From JAMZMI01 sp049115715 (GTDB lineage Bacteria > Bacteroidota > Bacteroidia > Cytophagales > Cyclobacteriaceae), in assembly GCA_049115715.1 (NCBI GenBank), contig JAGDZQ010000025.1:186001-250000 (forward strand): a stretch of DNA of 64,000 nt, written 5' to 3'. Below the pieces are notes generated by a model. That model was given only the letters and a program-made list of their open reading frames with translations. It was not told the origin of the DNA and did not search any database. Below, piece after piece: positions 54,695-64,000 of the stretch. The position numbers and the translations under genes are program-made. Position 1 is the stretch's first letter. Each line of letters begins with the position of its first letter.

Positions 54695-55108
54695 TTAATA
54701 GGTAGTCGCACTATTCCAGTTCATAAGGTAAGTAATGCGAATATTTCCTATCGTAGGACTGGTAATGGTTTGTACCAATTGCATTTTAGTAAACGATTGA
54801 TAAATAATCTCAAAACTAAACACAGTACCACCTTCCACTGATTCTGTTAACGTTAAAGAGTTATCAGTGGCAACCCAAGTCCCTGTAAACAAAATATTAT
54901 TATTGTCTTCAAGAACAAACGAGCCATCTCTCTCCAAAGTAAATCTGGAAATCACTCCGCTTCCGTCAGATTGACCATCTACGTAAAATTCATCTACACT
55001 CCAGTCTCCATAGGACATGGACGTAGCAGTCGGTGTTTCTGGTTCAGCGCAGGATATGAACGCTATTACCATTCCTGTCAGTGCTATATAATTAAATAAT
55101 TTATTCAT
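54695..55108 (-). CDS. Small lipocalin-like lipoprotein
   Basis: 137 residues. Lipoprotein signal ends at IAFISC (Cys20). The mature part is a single antiparallel-beta domain of the lipocalin-like type common in Bacteroidota (GDWSVDEFYVDGQ, FTGTWVATDNSLTL, TYLMNW). Begins 2 bases after the giant gene ends, so it is translationally coupled to it. Function unknown. Confidence 0.7.
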   Translation of the reverse strand: MNKLFNYIALTGMVIAFISCAEPETPTATSMSYGDWSVDEFYVDGQSDGSGVISRFTLERDGSFVLEDNNNILFTGTWVATDNSLTLTESVEGGTVFSFEIIYQSFTKMQLVQTITSPTIGNIRITYLMNWNSATTY

Positions 55109-55110
55109 GA

Positions 55111-58100
55111 TTATTTAGTTTTAACGATTCTAAAGTTTTTCGATTCTTTGCCTTTTCTGATTTGAAGATTATAAATACCATCATCCAGATGAGCTATAGA
55201 AATCTTTTGTTGGAAACCATTTTCTTGTTTGTCAAGCACTTCAGAAATTCTTACTTGTCCCGACATAGTCATGATATCTACTTGATATGATCCGAAGTTA
55301 CCTCCGTCCAGCTCAATATTCACATAGTCAGATGACGGATTTGGATAAGTTGAAGCAACTATCCTTCCTCCACTTCTTCCTCCGCTATTATCCTCAGGGG
55401 TCGAAGTAAGATCAATAGCATTTGATGTTACTGTACATCCTCCAGGATAGTCAACTTCCACAGTGTAAGTAGCTCCATCGGTGATGTTTATACTAGTAAA
55501 ACCTGTTTTATTATTAAGTTTCACACCGTTACGTAACCACCTTATCTCCATGTAATCATTACCATTGATCTTGGCAACCAGCGTAGCTCCTTCCAATTCA
55601 AGTACTACATTATTTGGTATACCTGAGAAGTCATAAGCTGAGTTATTCGGGAAAGAAGCAGAACAACCAGAACCATCTACATAAGATACTTCTAAGTAAA
55701 AGAAAGTCTCCTCCGATATTGGATCTGAAGTAAGGTACGTTTGGTTGTTTTGATTTCCAGCTACTGGCTGTCCCGAAGGTTGTCCAGTCTCTGCATTGAT
55801 CAATTGATATACGTGGTTTGAATTTACTGAGTTAGTCAAACTAAAAGTAACTCCACCTTCACCACATCCTCCATCTATCTGTGTGACATAGTTGTCAATT
55901 AGAACATTAGGTAAAGAAATGTTATTCACAACAATCTCATTAGACGAAGGACTTAAGCAAAGCACATCTCCATCAGCAGAGGTAGTTCCTACTTGTACTG
56001 AGTAAGTACCGCTCCTGGTGACCTCTATGGTATTACTATTACTTAATCCGTCCTGAGAGGATATCGAACCACCATACCAATCATAAAAACCAAATCCCGC
56101 AGGTGCTGTGAGTATTACAGAACCTCCCCCACTACAGAAAGTCAAATCTCCTGTTGATGTCAGAACCGGAGCATCAGTAGGTAAATCACTAATTATTATG
56201 TCAAAAGCTCCAGTCATTGTGGTACAGGTAACTCTATCGTCATCACTAGTCCATTCTACAGTGTAAGAGCCTCCTTCAGAAAGACCGAAAGTTGATGACT
56301 CTGTAGCAGCTATTTCGGTACCGTTTCTAAAGATTCTAACGATCCCCGAATTGGTTGCAGACCCATCTTCAAGGAATCGCAAGGTTGTTTCATCACAAAC
56401 TACAAATTGCTCTCCTTCTCCTGCATTGTCATACGACCCATTTACAAGCACTTGAACACCGAAATCAGGAAGCGCCACGTCTGTGACTACCACATTTGCA
56501 GAACTTGGACTTGCGCAACCTTCACCGAATGGCAAATTAGATACTTGCACAGAGTACGAACCACCTTCAGTGACAGTGATTGTTTGAGTCCCGACTCCAC
56601 CAACACTACCTCCAGACCACTGATAGAAGCTAAAGCCATCAGGTGCTGATAGAACCACTTCACCAGTTCCTTCACAGAAAGTCAAATCTCCACTTACAAC
56701 TGTAACAACAGGAGCTTCTTCTATACTCTCTGAAATGTTGATCGTGATTGTTGGAGACATTGTTGTGCATACTCCATTCAACGCATCGTTAGTCCACTCA
56801 AAAGAGTACTCACCTGATTCACCAATACTTATCGATGAGCTTGTCGTGGTTGCGAACGCAACTCCTCCTCGATAAACTGTATAAATACCGCCATTTGAGC
56901 CTAATAGATTGTTGTATTCAGCATCATAAAACTGAATCGTTGTTGCATCACAATCATTAAGTGTTTCACCTCCCTCGAAGAATATTCCTTCAGATGAAGA
57001 CCTAATTGTAAACTCCTGACTATAAGTAGTTTCTAACTCAAGTGTCTCTGATCTGCTGGAACAGCCAACAGAAAAAGGAATATTAGATACTTCTACATAG
57101 TAATCACCGTCAACGTCTACTGTAATCGATTGGGTAGTTTCATCAGTTGACCACTTATAGTATGTAAAACCTGCAGTTGCTTCAAGTACAACTTCTCCAT
57201 CTCCGTCGCAGGTACCAAGACTTCCGCTTACAACAGTAATTTCAGGAACTGCAGGCAATGCCACATTCTCAATCAGGTAACTCTCTGTGAGGTAAGAGCA
57301 AGTTCCATCGTTGACCCTTGCAAAATAAGCCCCAGCCTCACTTAATTCACTATTCGAAATCTGGTAGAAAGTGCTGATTGGTGTATTGAGATCATCTCTA
57401 AACCACTCAATATTGTTAGTCAACCATGATCCATCTGGACGATAGATACGTAATACAACAGACGAGCTTGCCTCTTCACAAATTGTCTTACCATCTCCAT
57501 CAACTACGACTTCATATTGGTTACTGATATCTGAATCACGTACATTCAATTCATAGTTTTCCAATACCTCTAATTCTTCTGTATAGGTTGATGTGTTAGC
57601 ATTACAAGTCAGATTACCAGAAGAGCTGGAGGAAGATACCATGATCCCTATATCAATTGATTCAGTAACCAATCCAATGTTGATTTCAGTGTCATTCACA
57701 TCAGGATCATAAGTAAGTGTTCCAAGTGATGATGCATCAGCAACATTAAATAGCTCATAAGTGAAATAGTTCTGAACATTGTCGATACTCACAATAATTT
57801 CTTCTGAATCGCACAAAGTTTGACTTGGCAAATTAAAAGATGCATCTGATGGAATAGGCGCAACTACCTCAATTGATTCTTCTGAAAACGCCCCAGACAC
57901 ATCAAAGTCTTCATTAATATCTACAAATGTGTAATCCTCCGCATAAAGCTCAAATTTGAATTCTCTGTTGTTATCATCCGATTCCAATACATCAGAAGGA
58001 AGTTTGAAAGTAATATCTCCTTTACCTTCCGATATATTAAATTGATATCCTCCTACTTCACCGCTATTACTAAATTCATCTTCATAATAAACAAATAGCA

Positions 58101-61100
58101 TATTCTCTGCTCCAAATCGGCCTCTAATTTCATAGCTCAAAGTAATATCATCCGCAATGCAAGCTTCTTCTGAATCCAAGTTGGTTATTAATAAAGCTTG
58201 TCTAGCAACATTAATTTCAGTTCCGATATAGTCAAAAGGAAGAGCATCAGCAAATGTGAATCCTACATGCTCAATATAAAAACCTCCTTTGATCTCTTCT
58301 TGTCTCCATCTGAACCTGGTCTCACTCGTCTTCATTGCTGAAGTAACTTCAAAGCCGAAAGTATCTCCATTCAAAGTCTCTTCTGCATCTGCTTCAGGGA
58401 AAGAAGCCAACTCAGAATAAGTGGCTCCACCGTCTGTTGAGAATTCAAAAATGATACTTTGATCTGTCGTTAAATCTTCAGGAAGTTGATCAAACGTAAT
58501 ATCGAATTCAAAAAGAAGTGCATCATCCAACTCACCCACTTCAAAATCACGGGTAGTAATAAGACCTCTCCCTGTGGAGCTTTCAAAACTCACATCATTG
58601 CCGGCATCAACGTCTCCACTTATAAAGTTATCTTCACTATCCTCAAGTGTTCCGATTGCACTTTCATTCAAGATTGCACCAATATCTCCAATTGCACCAT
58701 TCTCTGAAAGTTCAACTCTAAAACCAAGTTTATTGCCAGAGACGAATGAAGGAAGGTCTACTGAGATGTCACCTATCCCAAGTTGAGAGGCAAGTAACCA
58801 ATCATCTCCACCGTACTCCAATATTAGATTACTATTGAAAGTGCTGAAATCATTAGTTGTAGATTCATCATTCTCAACATTTATTCCAAAACTGACAGCA
58901 TTTCCAGCATAGATAACTGCGTTTTCATCCCCTAAATACTCAACACTTATTGCTTTAAGGAATACATCTAGGTCAGAAACATGCTCCTCTTCAAAAAGAT
59001 AGTATACCTCGTCACCTTCTGTGATGGTAGCTGTAAGCATTACGCTATAAGTCCCATTTTCAACAAACAAAGGAACAGAAGCAGTAAAACCTGAACCAAG
59101 CGTTGAAGTTGTTCCTATTACAATGTTTTCACCTGTTTCAGGATCTTCTATATCGATCGTAAACACGTACTCGGTACCTGAAGGAAAGTTACTTTCGTCT
59201 AATACTTCCGAGTCAAAATTCCAATCATAGCTGAAGGACTCTCCATTAAACGCCGCATCTGTTGGGTCACTTTGCTCCCAGATGTAGTTGTCTATGTTTG
59301 GAACAATTACATTCAAGGTTTGTGCTGGATCGAGGTTTACTCCCTTCACGTATTCAGCATCGCTCAAAGCATTAGATTCACCCTTTACAACCTCTATATT
59401 GTAAACTCTCCAGTTATCTTTATCCAATCCGAGATTCAACTTTTGAATCCACCTGAAATGAGTGGCAGCCGTCAAATATATCTCAGGAATCTCCACAGAG
59501 TACGAACCTGAAGGATAAACAAGTCCTTCCGTTTCGTATATCGCATCAGCAATTTCCAATGTCTGGAATGTAGCTCCTGCATCAGTTGAAGCCTGAAGTT
59601 CCGGAAGGGTAAGAAGAGAAGAATAGTCTCCGTCGTACCAAGTAAAATCAAATTCCAGAGTTGCACTCCCAAAATCCTCTAAATCAAAGGCTCTTGTCAA
59701 TAATGACCTGTCACCTGATTGATTAAATCTAAAATCGCTATACCCACTTGAACCAGTGCTACTAGTAGCACGCCCTTCGATTGCAATAATGTCCTCCTCT
59801 TCTTCTACATATTCCGTATCAGCCGCAGCTCTAAATACATCAGAAGTTCCTTCTTTCACAAATGGAATCACTTCAAGGTCATATGCAAGATCAGTGTCTT
59901 CAAAAGGGAATGAAGGAATGTTGACTGTAACTTGGACTGCTCCGGTTTGATCACTTTCTGCTAGTGTTACATACTCGCCACTTTGTCCCATCACAATCGC
60001 AAACTCAACATCAGATGGGAAAGGCCCTTCTGCGTTATACTCTACCACAAACTCCTCTCCCAAAATGAAATCCGTCTCCTCAAGAGTAGATACGCTCACA
60101 GATAATTCTTCAAGAATCAAATCTGGTTTTAAAGTGAATCCTTCTTCTGCTATTGGAACCAAATGGAAGTTTTCTACCGATAGCCCCTGAAGAGCCAAAC
60201 CATTATCCAAAACTAAGGCAGAGTAGATTTCGGTATTCACAAATCTAATCAAGACGTTATCCGTCCATGCCTCTTCTGGCATATCAATAAATCCTGGAAA
60301 TACCTGAACACTATTTCCTGTCAGAGTACCTGTTTCCAAATCTTCCCATGTATCACCATCGTCAAGTGAATATTGCAACAAAATATCCTCATCGTGATCG
60401 TACCAAAAAGTTGTCAAACTCACACTCACTCTTCCTCCTAAAGTAAAGTCCAAAGGAATTGATATAGCAGATCTCATTCCATCTTCATAAAGGAAGTAGT
60501 TAGAGCCAGAACTATATGCTCCTTCTCTCAAATCAACAGGAAAGAACAGGCCTCCTTCCTCCTGATCACTACCCCAATTTTCATCTATAGAAACATCATA
60601 GGTGGACAGATTACCATTTGTAATCGTGAATCTAAAATCAGCATTATTATCTTCATAATCAATTCCCAAAGGAAGTGTCGCAGATAGGATACCATCAATA
60701 TCCTCACCTTCTACAATCATCATATATTCCTCAGTTTCATTATCATATATTTCCAGATTGATAGAAGCTCCACTTCCTATTTCTCCTACTACCTCGTAGG
60801 TGATATCAATAACATTCCCTGGGTAGACAATCTCATCGTTTCCATCCGTTACAGCATCAGCAGATGTAATTGCAATATTTGTGATTAACACCTCTCCAAC
60901 TACAAGTTCTACAGAGTTGGATTCAACATCTTGGTGACTTGCAAGAATGAGCAAATCATACGTATCAGAAACAACGGAAGGAACTGCAACTGAATGTGTT
61001 CCTGCTACAGTAAATTCTCCAAAACTTATTGAACCTTCAAGAGGTCTATCTAGAATCAACTCATACGTTGTACCAGCTGGAAACTCTCCTTCCACTTCAA

Positions 61101-63507
61101 ATTCGATATCAAAACTTCCGCTTGGATATAAATCCAGATTGGCATTATCAATAGACATCAATGTAATTGCTGGAGCCAAAACATCAAGATCTAGTCCATT
61201 GTAATTGATATAGCCAGGATCCAAAATATTCGTTCCACCCATAAGCGTAATATTTTGCAACTCCCACACATCCAAATCCACACCGTTATTAGAAGCTTGA
61301 CGGAATCTAATCCAAGTAGTAGGACTTGCCATTCCAGCGGGTAGTACGGTGTTATCCAATTCGTACGTCTCACCTGATTCTCCAGCTTCGTTGATGCTAA
61401 AGCTTTGAATTTCTGTAAAAGAAGTTCCATCTGTTGAAAACTCAACAACCACTTCCGTACCTGAAGGGCTTCTTACAGAGTTAGTTCTACTCAAAGTAAA
61501 AGTCAAAGTAAGATCATCTGTAGAGGCTATTGAGAACGACGGAGTAGTTAAGCTTCTTTCTCCAGCCAAAGAAAATTCCACTTTGGTATCTCCATCTTCA
61601 ACCATATCGTCACCCTCGATTATAAGATCTTCCTCCTCATTATAATCCGCAAAAACATTTTCATTCACTGCCACTAAAGGCACGGCTCCATCATAAATCT
61701 TAACTTGAATATCTGAGTTATCAGTATATTCAACATGAGTAGGAATATTACCAGTGATCACTATCTCATCCGTTACCCCATCTATTACAACCATTTCATT
61801 ATCTAACAAAAAGGTGTTGTTGATTAAAACAGTGTAATCTTCCGTATTGACATCAAACCCAGCAGCATCAGCAGTGACTGTAATCTCATCTCCTGCATAG
61901 GCAGAACCACCGGAGATATTGACCTCATCAGCATCTTCTATGGAAGAAACCGTCACACTATAGTTACTGACAAAAGGAGAACCAACTGAAACATCTGCAC
62001 CAACTACATAAAAAGCAATGCTCATATCATTTAGAAACCAGTATGAACTAAAAGCAGCTAAATCAATAGCTTTCTGTCTTACTCTGATTCGAGTAGTAGC
62101 CGTTTTAGCCTCATTTGGTAGCGTATAGTCGTATGTGGTATTTGCATTACTTGTAATTTCATCAAGACCATTGTCCTCTTCTAAATCAATCCAATTGCTA
62201 TCGTCTGTGGTATACTGAATCAAAATAGCATTATCTATAGATAGGCTTCCATTTGGATCAATAGTTACGGAAAGGGTAACATAATCTTCTCCAGATAGAT
62301 CCAATATATCAGTCGTCGCACTTCTAATTCCTGCTTCAGAAAATTGATAACCAAACCCATTGTTAGAAGATCCGGTAATTGATAGATCAGCGTTCTCAAA
62401 TTCAATCATTGGGTCATCTATGTTTCCGTAGATACCAGCAATATTAACATCCACATTCTGATCACCAATATCCAAAGGCCAAGTACTAGCCAAAATACCG
62501 TTTATCGAAACTTCTGTATCAAATATAGTTCGATCTTCCGGGTCTAAAATAGTACCATTATATAGGTAAAAAGTAGCTCCAGAGGTAAAACCAAAAGCCG
62601 AGTAATCAACCTCCACATCCTCTCCTATAAATGGATCAAAAGTATCAGAATTTGGAGTGATGGTTGGTGAGTTAATAAATAAGGTTCCTACCGACTCCTC
62701 ATTGAATTGAACAAAAGTTCCACTATACTCTATTAAATCAATACTGCTAAGTGCCCATGTCTCTGTAGCTGCAGCAATGGTTGCTCCATTGTTTTGGCTA
62801 ATTCTAAACCTTACATTAGTTGTGTTGAGCGTTTGTGATAATGCAAATACTAACTCTCCATTACTCTCAGAAATCGAGGCATCTCCTTGCTGATCGGTAA
62901 GTGGTGAGTAGTTAGCCCCCATATCTGTAGAATATTCTACGATTAGTTCATTGGCTGGTACTACATCTGTTGCGTCAACATCCAAAACAAGCGTAAAGAA
63001 ATGATCCGAAGTAAGATCGTAATCAGGTGTAGTGATTTCTCTTGCAATCATATCCTGATCCATTAGTAAAGGGTATCCTACACTGACAGTTCCTGAGGTT
63101 GTTAGGTTTCCCGCCATTTCGCTAAACTCCGAAACAACATCACCAATGGTTCCGTCTTCTCCTGCTACAATCCAGAAATCAAGATTCCCAGTCATATTGG
63201 GAATTTCACCTTCCAATATATCTGCCAAAGATGTGCTACTTGCGAGAACATAATCCTCCACATCATCTTCCGCATCTAGAAAACCATTGGAATTGGTATC
63301 CACTATTAAGTAAAAGGTTGTTCCAGCAGGGTATCCATCGGCTGTATAGTCCACATCTAAATCTCCAAATGTATAATATGGAGCAACGGTAAAATCATTA
63401 ATCGTTATAGACTGTGCATTAGTCGTAAATACAGCAAACGCTGTTAATGCGACCAGCATCAGCACCTTAGGGGTTAGGCTCAAAAGTTTCACATATAAAT
63501 TTTTCAT
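55111..63507 (-). CDS. Giant T9SS-secreted repeat protein (2798 residues)
   Basis: 2798 residues. Signal peptide 1-32 (MKNLYVKLLS to TNAQS). From about 150 to 1770 six copies of a beta-jelly-roll module alternate with Ig/PKD-like sandwiches; each copy shows a GxRS..T entry, a yStDGG.tw or similar strand and an R.R.Q....W exit, as in reelin subrepeats. From about 2080 to 2550 three Ig-like modules repeat (VSGDLTFCEGTGEVVLSA, FYxWSGG). T9SS type A sorting domain at about 2715-2798 (STYPNPSSDYVNIELDGG). Expected on the cell surface, or released, as an adhesin or matrix protein. Upstream barrel protein and downstream lipoprotein form its operon. No catalytic motif seen. Confidence 0.85.
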   Translation of the reverse strand: MKNLYVKLLSLTPKVLMLVALTAFAVFTTNAQSITINDFTVAPYYTFGDLDVDYTADGYPAGTTFYLIVDTNSNGFLDAEDDVEDYVLASSTSLADILEGEIPNMTGNLDFWIVAGEDGTIGDVVSEFSEMAGNLTTSGTVSVGYPLLMDQDMIAREITTPDYDLTSDHFFTLVLDVDATDVVPANELIVEYSTDMGANYSPLTDQQGDASISESNGELVFALSQTLNTTNVRFRISQNNGATIAAATETWALSSIDLIEYSGTFVQFNEESVGTLFINSPTITPNSDTFDPFIGEDVEVDYSAFGFTSGATFYLYNGTILDPEDRTIFDTEVSINGILASTWPLDIGDQNVDVNIAGIYGNIDDPMIEFENADLSITGSSNNGFGYQFSEAGIRSATTDILDLSGEDYVTLSVTIDPNGSLSIDNAILIQYTTDDSNWIDLEEDNGLDEITSNANTTYDYTLPNEAKTATTRIRVRQKAIDLAAFSSYWFLNDMSIAFYVVGADVSVGSPFVSNYSVTVSSIEDADEVNISGGSAYAGDEITVTADAAGFDVNTEDYTVLINNTFLLDNEMVVIDGVTDEIVITGNIPTHVEYTDNSDIQVKIYDGAVPLVAVNENVFADYNEEEDLIIEGDDMVEDGDTKVEFSLAGERSLTTPSFSIASTDDLTLTFTLSRTNSVRSPSGTEVVVEFSTDGTSFTEIQSFSINEAGESGETYELDNTVLPAGMASPTTWIRFRQASNNGVDLDVWELQNITLMGGTNILDPGYINYNGLDLDVLAPAITLMSIDNANLDLYPSGSFDIEFEVEGEFPAGTTYELILDRPLEGSISFGEFTVAGTHSVAVPSVVSDTYDLLILASHQDVESNSVELVVGEVLITNIAITSADAVTDGNDEIVYPGNVIDITYEVVGEIGSGASINLEIYDNETEEYMMIVEGEDIDGILSATLPLGIDYEDNNADFRFTITNGNLSTYDVSIDENWGSDQEEGGLFFPVDLREGAYSSGSNYFLYEDGMRSAISIPLDFTLGGRVSVSLTTFWYDHDEDILLQYSLDDGDTWEDLETGTLTGNSVQVFPGFIDMPEEAWTDNVLIRFVNTEIYSALVLDNGLALQGLSVENFHLVPIAEEGFTLKPDLILEELSVSVSTLEETDFILGEEFVVEYNAEGPFPSDVEFAIVMGQSGEYVTLAESDQTGAVQVTVNIPSFPFEDTDLAYDLEVIPFVKEGTSDVFRAAADTEYVEEEEDIIAIEGRATSSTGSSGYSDFRFNQSGDRSLLTRAFDLEDFGSATLEFDFTWYDGDYSSLLTLPELQASTDAGATFQTLEIADAIYETEGLVYPSGSYSVEIPEIYLTAATHFRWIQKLNLGLDKDNWRVYNIEVVKGESNALSDAEYVKGVNLDPAQTLNVIVPNIDNYIWEQSDPTDAAFNGESFSYDWNFDSEVLDESNFPSGTEYVFTIDIEDPETGENIVIGTTSTLGSGFTASVPLFVENGTYSVMLTATITEGDEVYYLFEEEHVSDLDVFLKAISVEYLGDENAVIYAGNAVSFGINVENDESTTNDFSTFNSNLILEYGGDDWLLASQLGIGDISVDLPSFVSGNKLGFRVELSENGAIGDIGAILNESAIGTLEDSEDNFISGDVDAGNDVSFESSTGRGLITTRDFEVGELDDALLFEFDITFDQLPEDLTTDQSIIFEFSTDGGATYSELASFPEADAEETLNGDTFGFEVTSAMKTSETRFRWRQEEIKGGFYIEHVGFTFADALPFDYIGTEINVARQALLITNLDSEEACIADDITLSYEIRGRFGAENMLFVYYEDEFSNSGEVGGYQFNISEGKGDITFKLPSDVLESDDNNREFKFELYAEDYTFVDINEDFDVSGAFSEESIEVVAPIPSDASFNLPSQTLCDSEEIIVSIDNVQNYFTYELFNVADASSLGTLTYDPDVNDTEINIGLVTESIDIGIMVSSSSSSGNLTCNANTSTYTEELEVLENYELNVRDSDISNQYEVVVDGDGKTICEEASSSVVLRIYRPDGSWLTNNIEWFRDDLNTPISTFYQISNSELSEAGAYFARVNDGTCSYLTESYLIENVALPAVPEITVVSGSLGTCDGDGEVVLEATAGFTYYKWSTDETTQSITVDVDGDYYVEVSNIPFSVGCSSRSETLELETTYSQEFTIRSSSEGIFFEGGETLNDCDATTIQFYDAEYNNLLGSNGGIYTVYRGGVAFATTTSSSISIGESGEYSFEWTNDALNGVCTTMSPTITINISESIEEAPVVTVVSGDLTFCEGTGEVVLSAPDGFSFYQWSGGSVGGVGTQTITVTEGGSYSVQVSNLPFGEGCASPSSANVVVTDVALPDFGVQVLVNGSYDNAGEGEQFVVCDETTLRFLEDGSATNSGIVRIFRNGTEIAATESSTFGLSEGGSYTVEWTSDDDRVTCTTMTGAFDIIISDLPTDAPVLTSTGDLTFCSGGGSVILTAPAGFGFYDWYGGSISSQDGLSNSNTIEVTRSGTYSVQVGTTSADGDVLCLSPSSNEIVVNNISLPNVLIDNYVTQIDGGCGEGGVTFSLTNSVNSNHVYQLINAETGQPSGQPVAGNQNNQTYLTSDPISEETFFYLEVSYVDGSGCSASFPNNSAYDFSGIPNNVVLELEGATLVAKINGNDYMEIRWLRNGVKLNNKTGFTSINITDGATYTVEVDYPGGCTVTSNAIDLTSTPEDNSGGRSGGRIVASTYPNPSSDYVNIELDGGNFGSYQVDIMTMSGQVRISEVLDKQENGFQQKISIAHLDDGIYNLQIRKGKESKNFRIVKTK
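55900..57265 (-). repeat. Three tandem Ig-like modules in the giant protein
   Basis: Starts near residues 2085, 2262 and 2446: PEITVVSGSLGTCDGDGEVV, APVVTVVSGDLTFCEGTGEV and APVLTSTGDLTFCSGGGSVI, each followed by a Phe/Tyr-x-Trp strand and ending in YSVQVSN or similar. Short DNA identities are visible, such as CAGAAAGTCAAATCTCC at two places (about 56134 and 56678), so the duplications are fairly recent. Confidence 0.75.
58200..63060 (-). repeat. Six reelin-subrepeat-like modules in the giant protein
   Basis: Modules start near residues 155, 395, 650, 1010, 1265 and 1645. Shared pattern: an Arg-Ser (or Arg-Glu, Arg-Gly) entry followed by a Thr/Ser and D-beta strand; a strand with STD(G/M/D) then a W/Y/F (EFSTDGG, QYSLDDGDTW, YSTDMGANY); an exit strand RFRxxQ or RWRQ followed 8-14 residues later by W or Y and a hydrophobic strand (DVWELQNITL, DNWRVYNIEV). 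The match to reelin subrepeats is by eye. Confidence 0.6.
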
Positions 63508-63525
63508 TATTGCAGATTTTAGTCG

Positions 63526-64000
63526 TTAAAATAATTTGAATCCAACTCTGAAAGAATTGCTAAAAATCACATTGGCAAAGTTGGAATCTGTTCCTTCTTG
63601 AAACAGCTCTCCATCCACTTCAATATCACTGTAAATTCTTCGGTTGTATTGAAACCCTATTTCTGTTCCTATATAGAATCTTGAATTGAAATGATAGTCA
63701 GCTCCAGTTGATAAGCCTACTCCATATTGAAAATACCCTCTCGATCCTGTTGAGAAGGAAAAGTTATTAATAGAAGAAGTCCCGAAGTTGGGCAACTGGG
63801 TGGTCCCATCCATGGAAGGGCCTGTAGAAGACTCTCTACTTGCTGTCTTGCTTGATATGATGAAATCAAAAGCAGCATAGGATCTAAATTTCCCATCTCT
63901 TTGAAAGTGATACTCGACACCCGGCATTAAGGTATAGGTATTGTCATTTGTCACAACATCTGGGGTACTTTGAGAATTGTCAAAATCAATATAAATACCC
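63526..64000 (-). CDS. Outer-membrane beta-barrel protein (5' part outside window)
   Basis: 158 C-terminal residues are in the window; the frame stays open to the right edge (GIYIDFDNSQSTPDVV before the GTG at 63954), so the true start is beyond 64000. Alternating hydrophobic and polar strands with aromatic girdles (EYHFQRDGKFRSYAAFDFII, YFQYGVGLSTGADYHF, FYIGTEIGFQYNRRIY) and a C-terminal Phe fit the OmpW/OmpA-like single barrels of Bacteroidota. It lies 18 bases upstream of the giant gene, same strand. Confidence 0.75.
   Translation of the reverse strand, partial: GIYIDFDNSQSTPDVVTNDNTYTLMPGVEYHFQRDGKFRSYAAFDFIISSKTASRESSTGPSMDGTTQLPNFGTSSINNFSFSTGSRGYFQYGVGLSTGADYHFNSRFYIGTEIGFQYNRRIYSDIEVDGELFQEGTDSNFANVIFSNSFRVGFKLF

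Noticed and set aside
1..64000. tRNA, rRNA, CRISPR, IS or prophage content
   Set aside because: I looked for cloverleaf-like segments, direct-repeat arrays and transposase-like proteins and found none. A scan by tRNAscan-SE, CRISPRCasFinder and ISfinder was not possible here.

Overview
The window looks like chromosomal DNA of a low-GC member of the Bacteroidota, most likely order Cytophagales; the genus cannot be fixed from sequence alone. Pointers are the near absence of Shine-Dalgarno sites, TAnnTTTG-type promoter elements, type IX secretion (T9SS) C-terminal sorting domains, FecI/FecR sigma/anti-sigma genes, STN and CarboxypepD_reg-like domains, many lipoproteins with short lipoboxes, and menaquinone (not ubiquinone) synthesis. 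No tRNA, rRNA, CRISPR array, IS element or prophage was recognised.

Layout. 1-9.1 kb: end of an efflux adaptor gene, an aldose epimerase, a lipoprotein, a TerB/ABCG-type transporter, an RluE-like pseudouridine synthase, a SMUG2-like glycosylase, an RHH/PIN toxin-antitoxin pair with a palindromic operator, and an MBL hydrolase/histidine phosphatase pair. 9.2-18.1 kb: menaquinone genes (thioesterase, menF, menD, menB, then menE and a small partner) split by an opposite-strand ECF sigma / STN-protein / FecR operon. 18.2-22.8 kb: DoxX-like protein, radical SAM protein, rhomboid protease, TerB-like protein, EEP hydrolase, Hpt protein, SanA-like protein. 22.8-29.6 kb: leftward topoisomerase IV operon parE - lipoprotein hydrolase - DUF1028 protein - parC. 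29.8-34.7 kb: second ECF sigma/membrane anti-sigma pair, then a lamin-tail T9SS protein followed by a tiny PID-CTERM protein. 35-42.7 kb: assorted genes, a NaChBac-like channel with a LEA-type lipoprotein, and the oxidative pentose phosphate set (gnd divergent from zwf-pgl). 42.7-49.7 kb: a free-standing IF2_N-domain protein, a structured non-coding stretch, and smc. 49.7-64 kb: secreted proteins, including a GWD/PpsA-like dikinase, a sulfatase, and an operon of outer-membrane barrel, a 2798-residue T9SS protein and a lipoprotein.

How genes work together. MenF, MenD, MenB, MenE and the hotdog thioesterase cover most of the chorismate-to-DHNA route; menC and menA are not in the window. Zwf, Pgl and Gnd make the complete oxidative pentose phosphate branch. 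ParE and ParC form topoisomerase IV, and SMC adds chromosome condensation. Two ECF sigma factors, both apparently starting with TTG, are each paired with a membrane anti-sigma candidate; the first operon also carries an STN-domain protein without a TonB-dependent barrel, which may be a stand-alone signal transducer.

Most notable candidates: the barrel-less STN transducer operon inside the men cluster; six reelin-like subrepeats in the giant T9SS protein; a secreted dikinase-like protein with plant-GWD domain order; a PID-CTERM microprotein downstream of a T9SS protein; a lone IF2_N protein with its own promoter and terminator; and an in-frame TAG inside the apparent signal peptide of a TonB-like gene.
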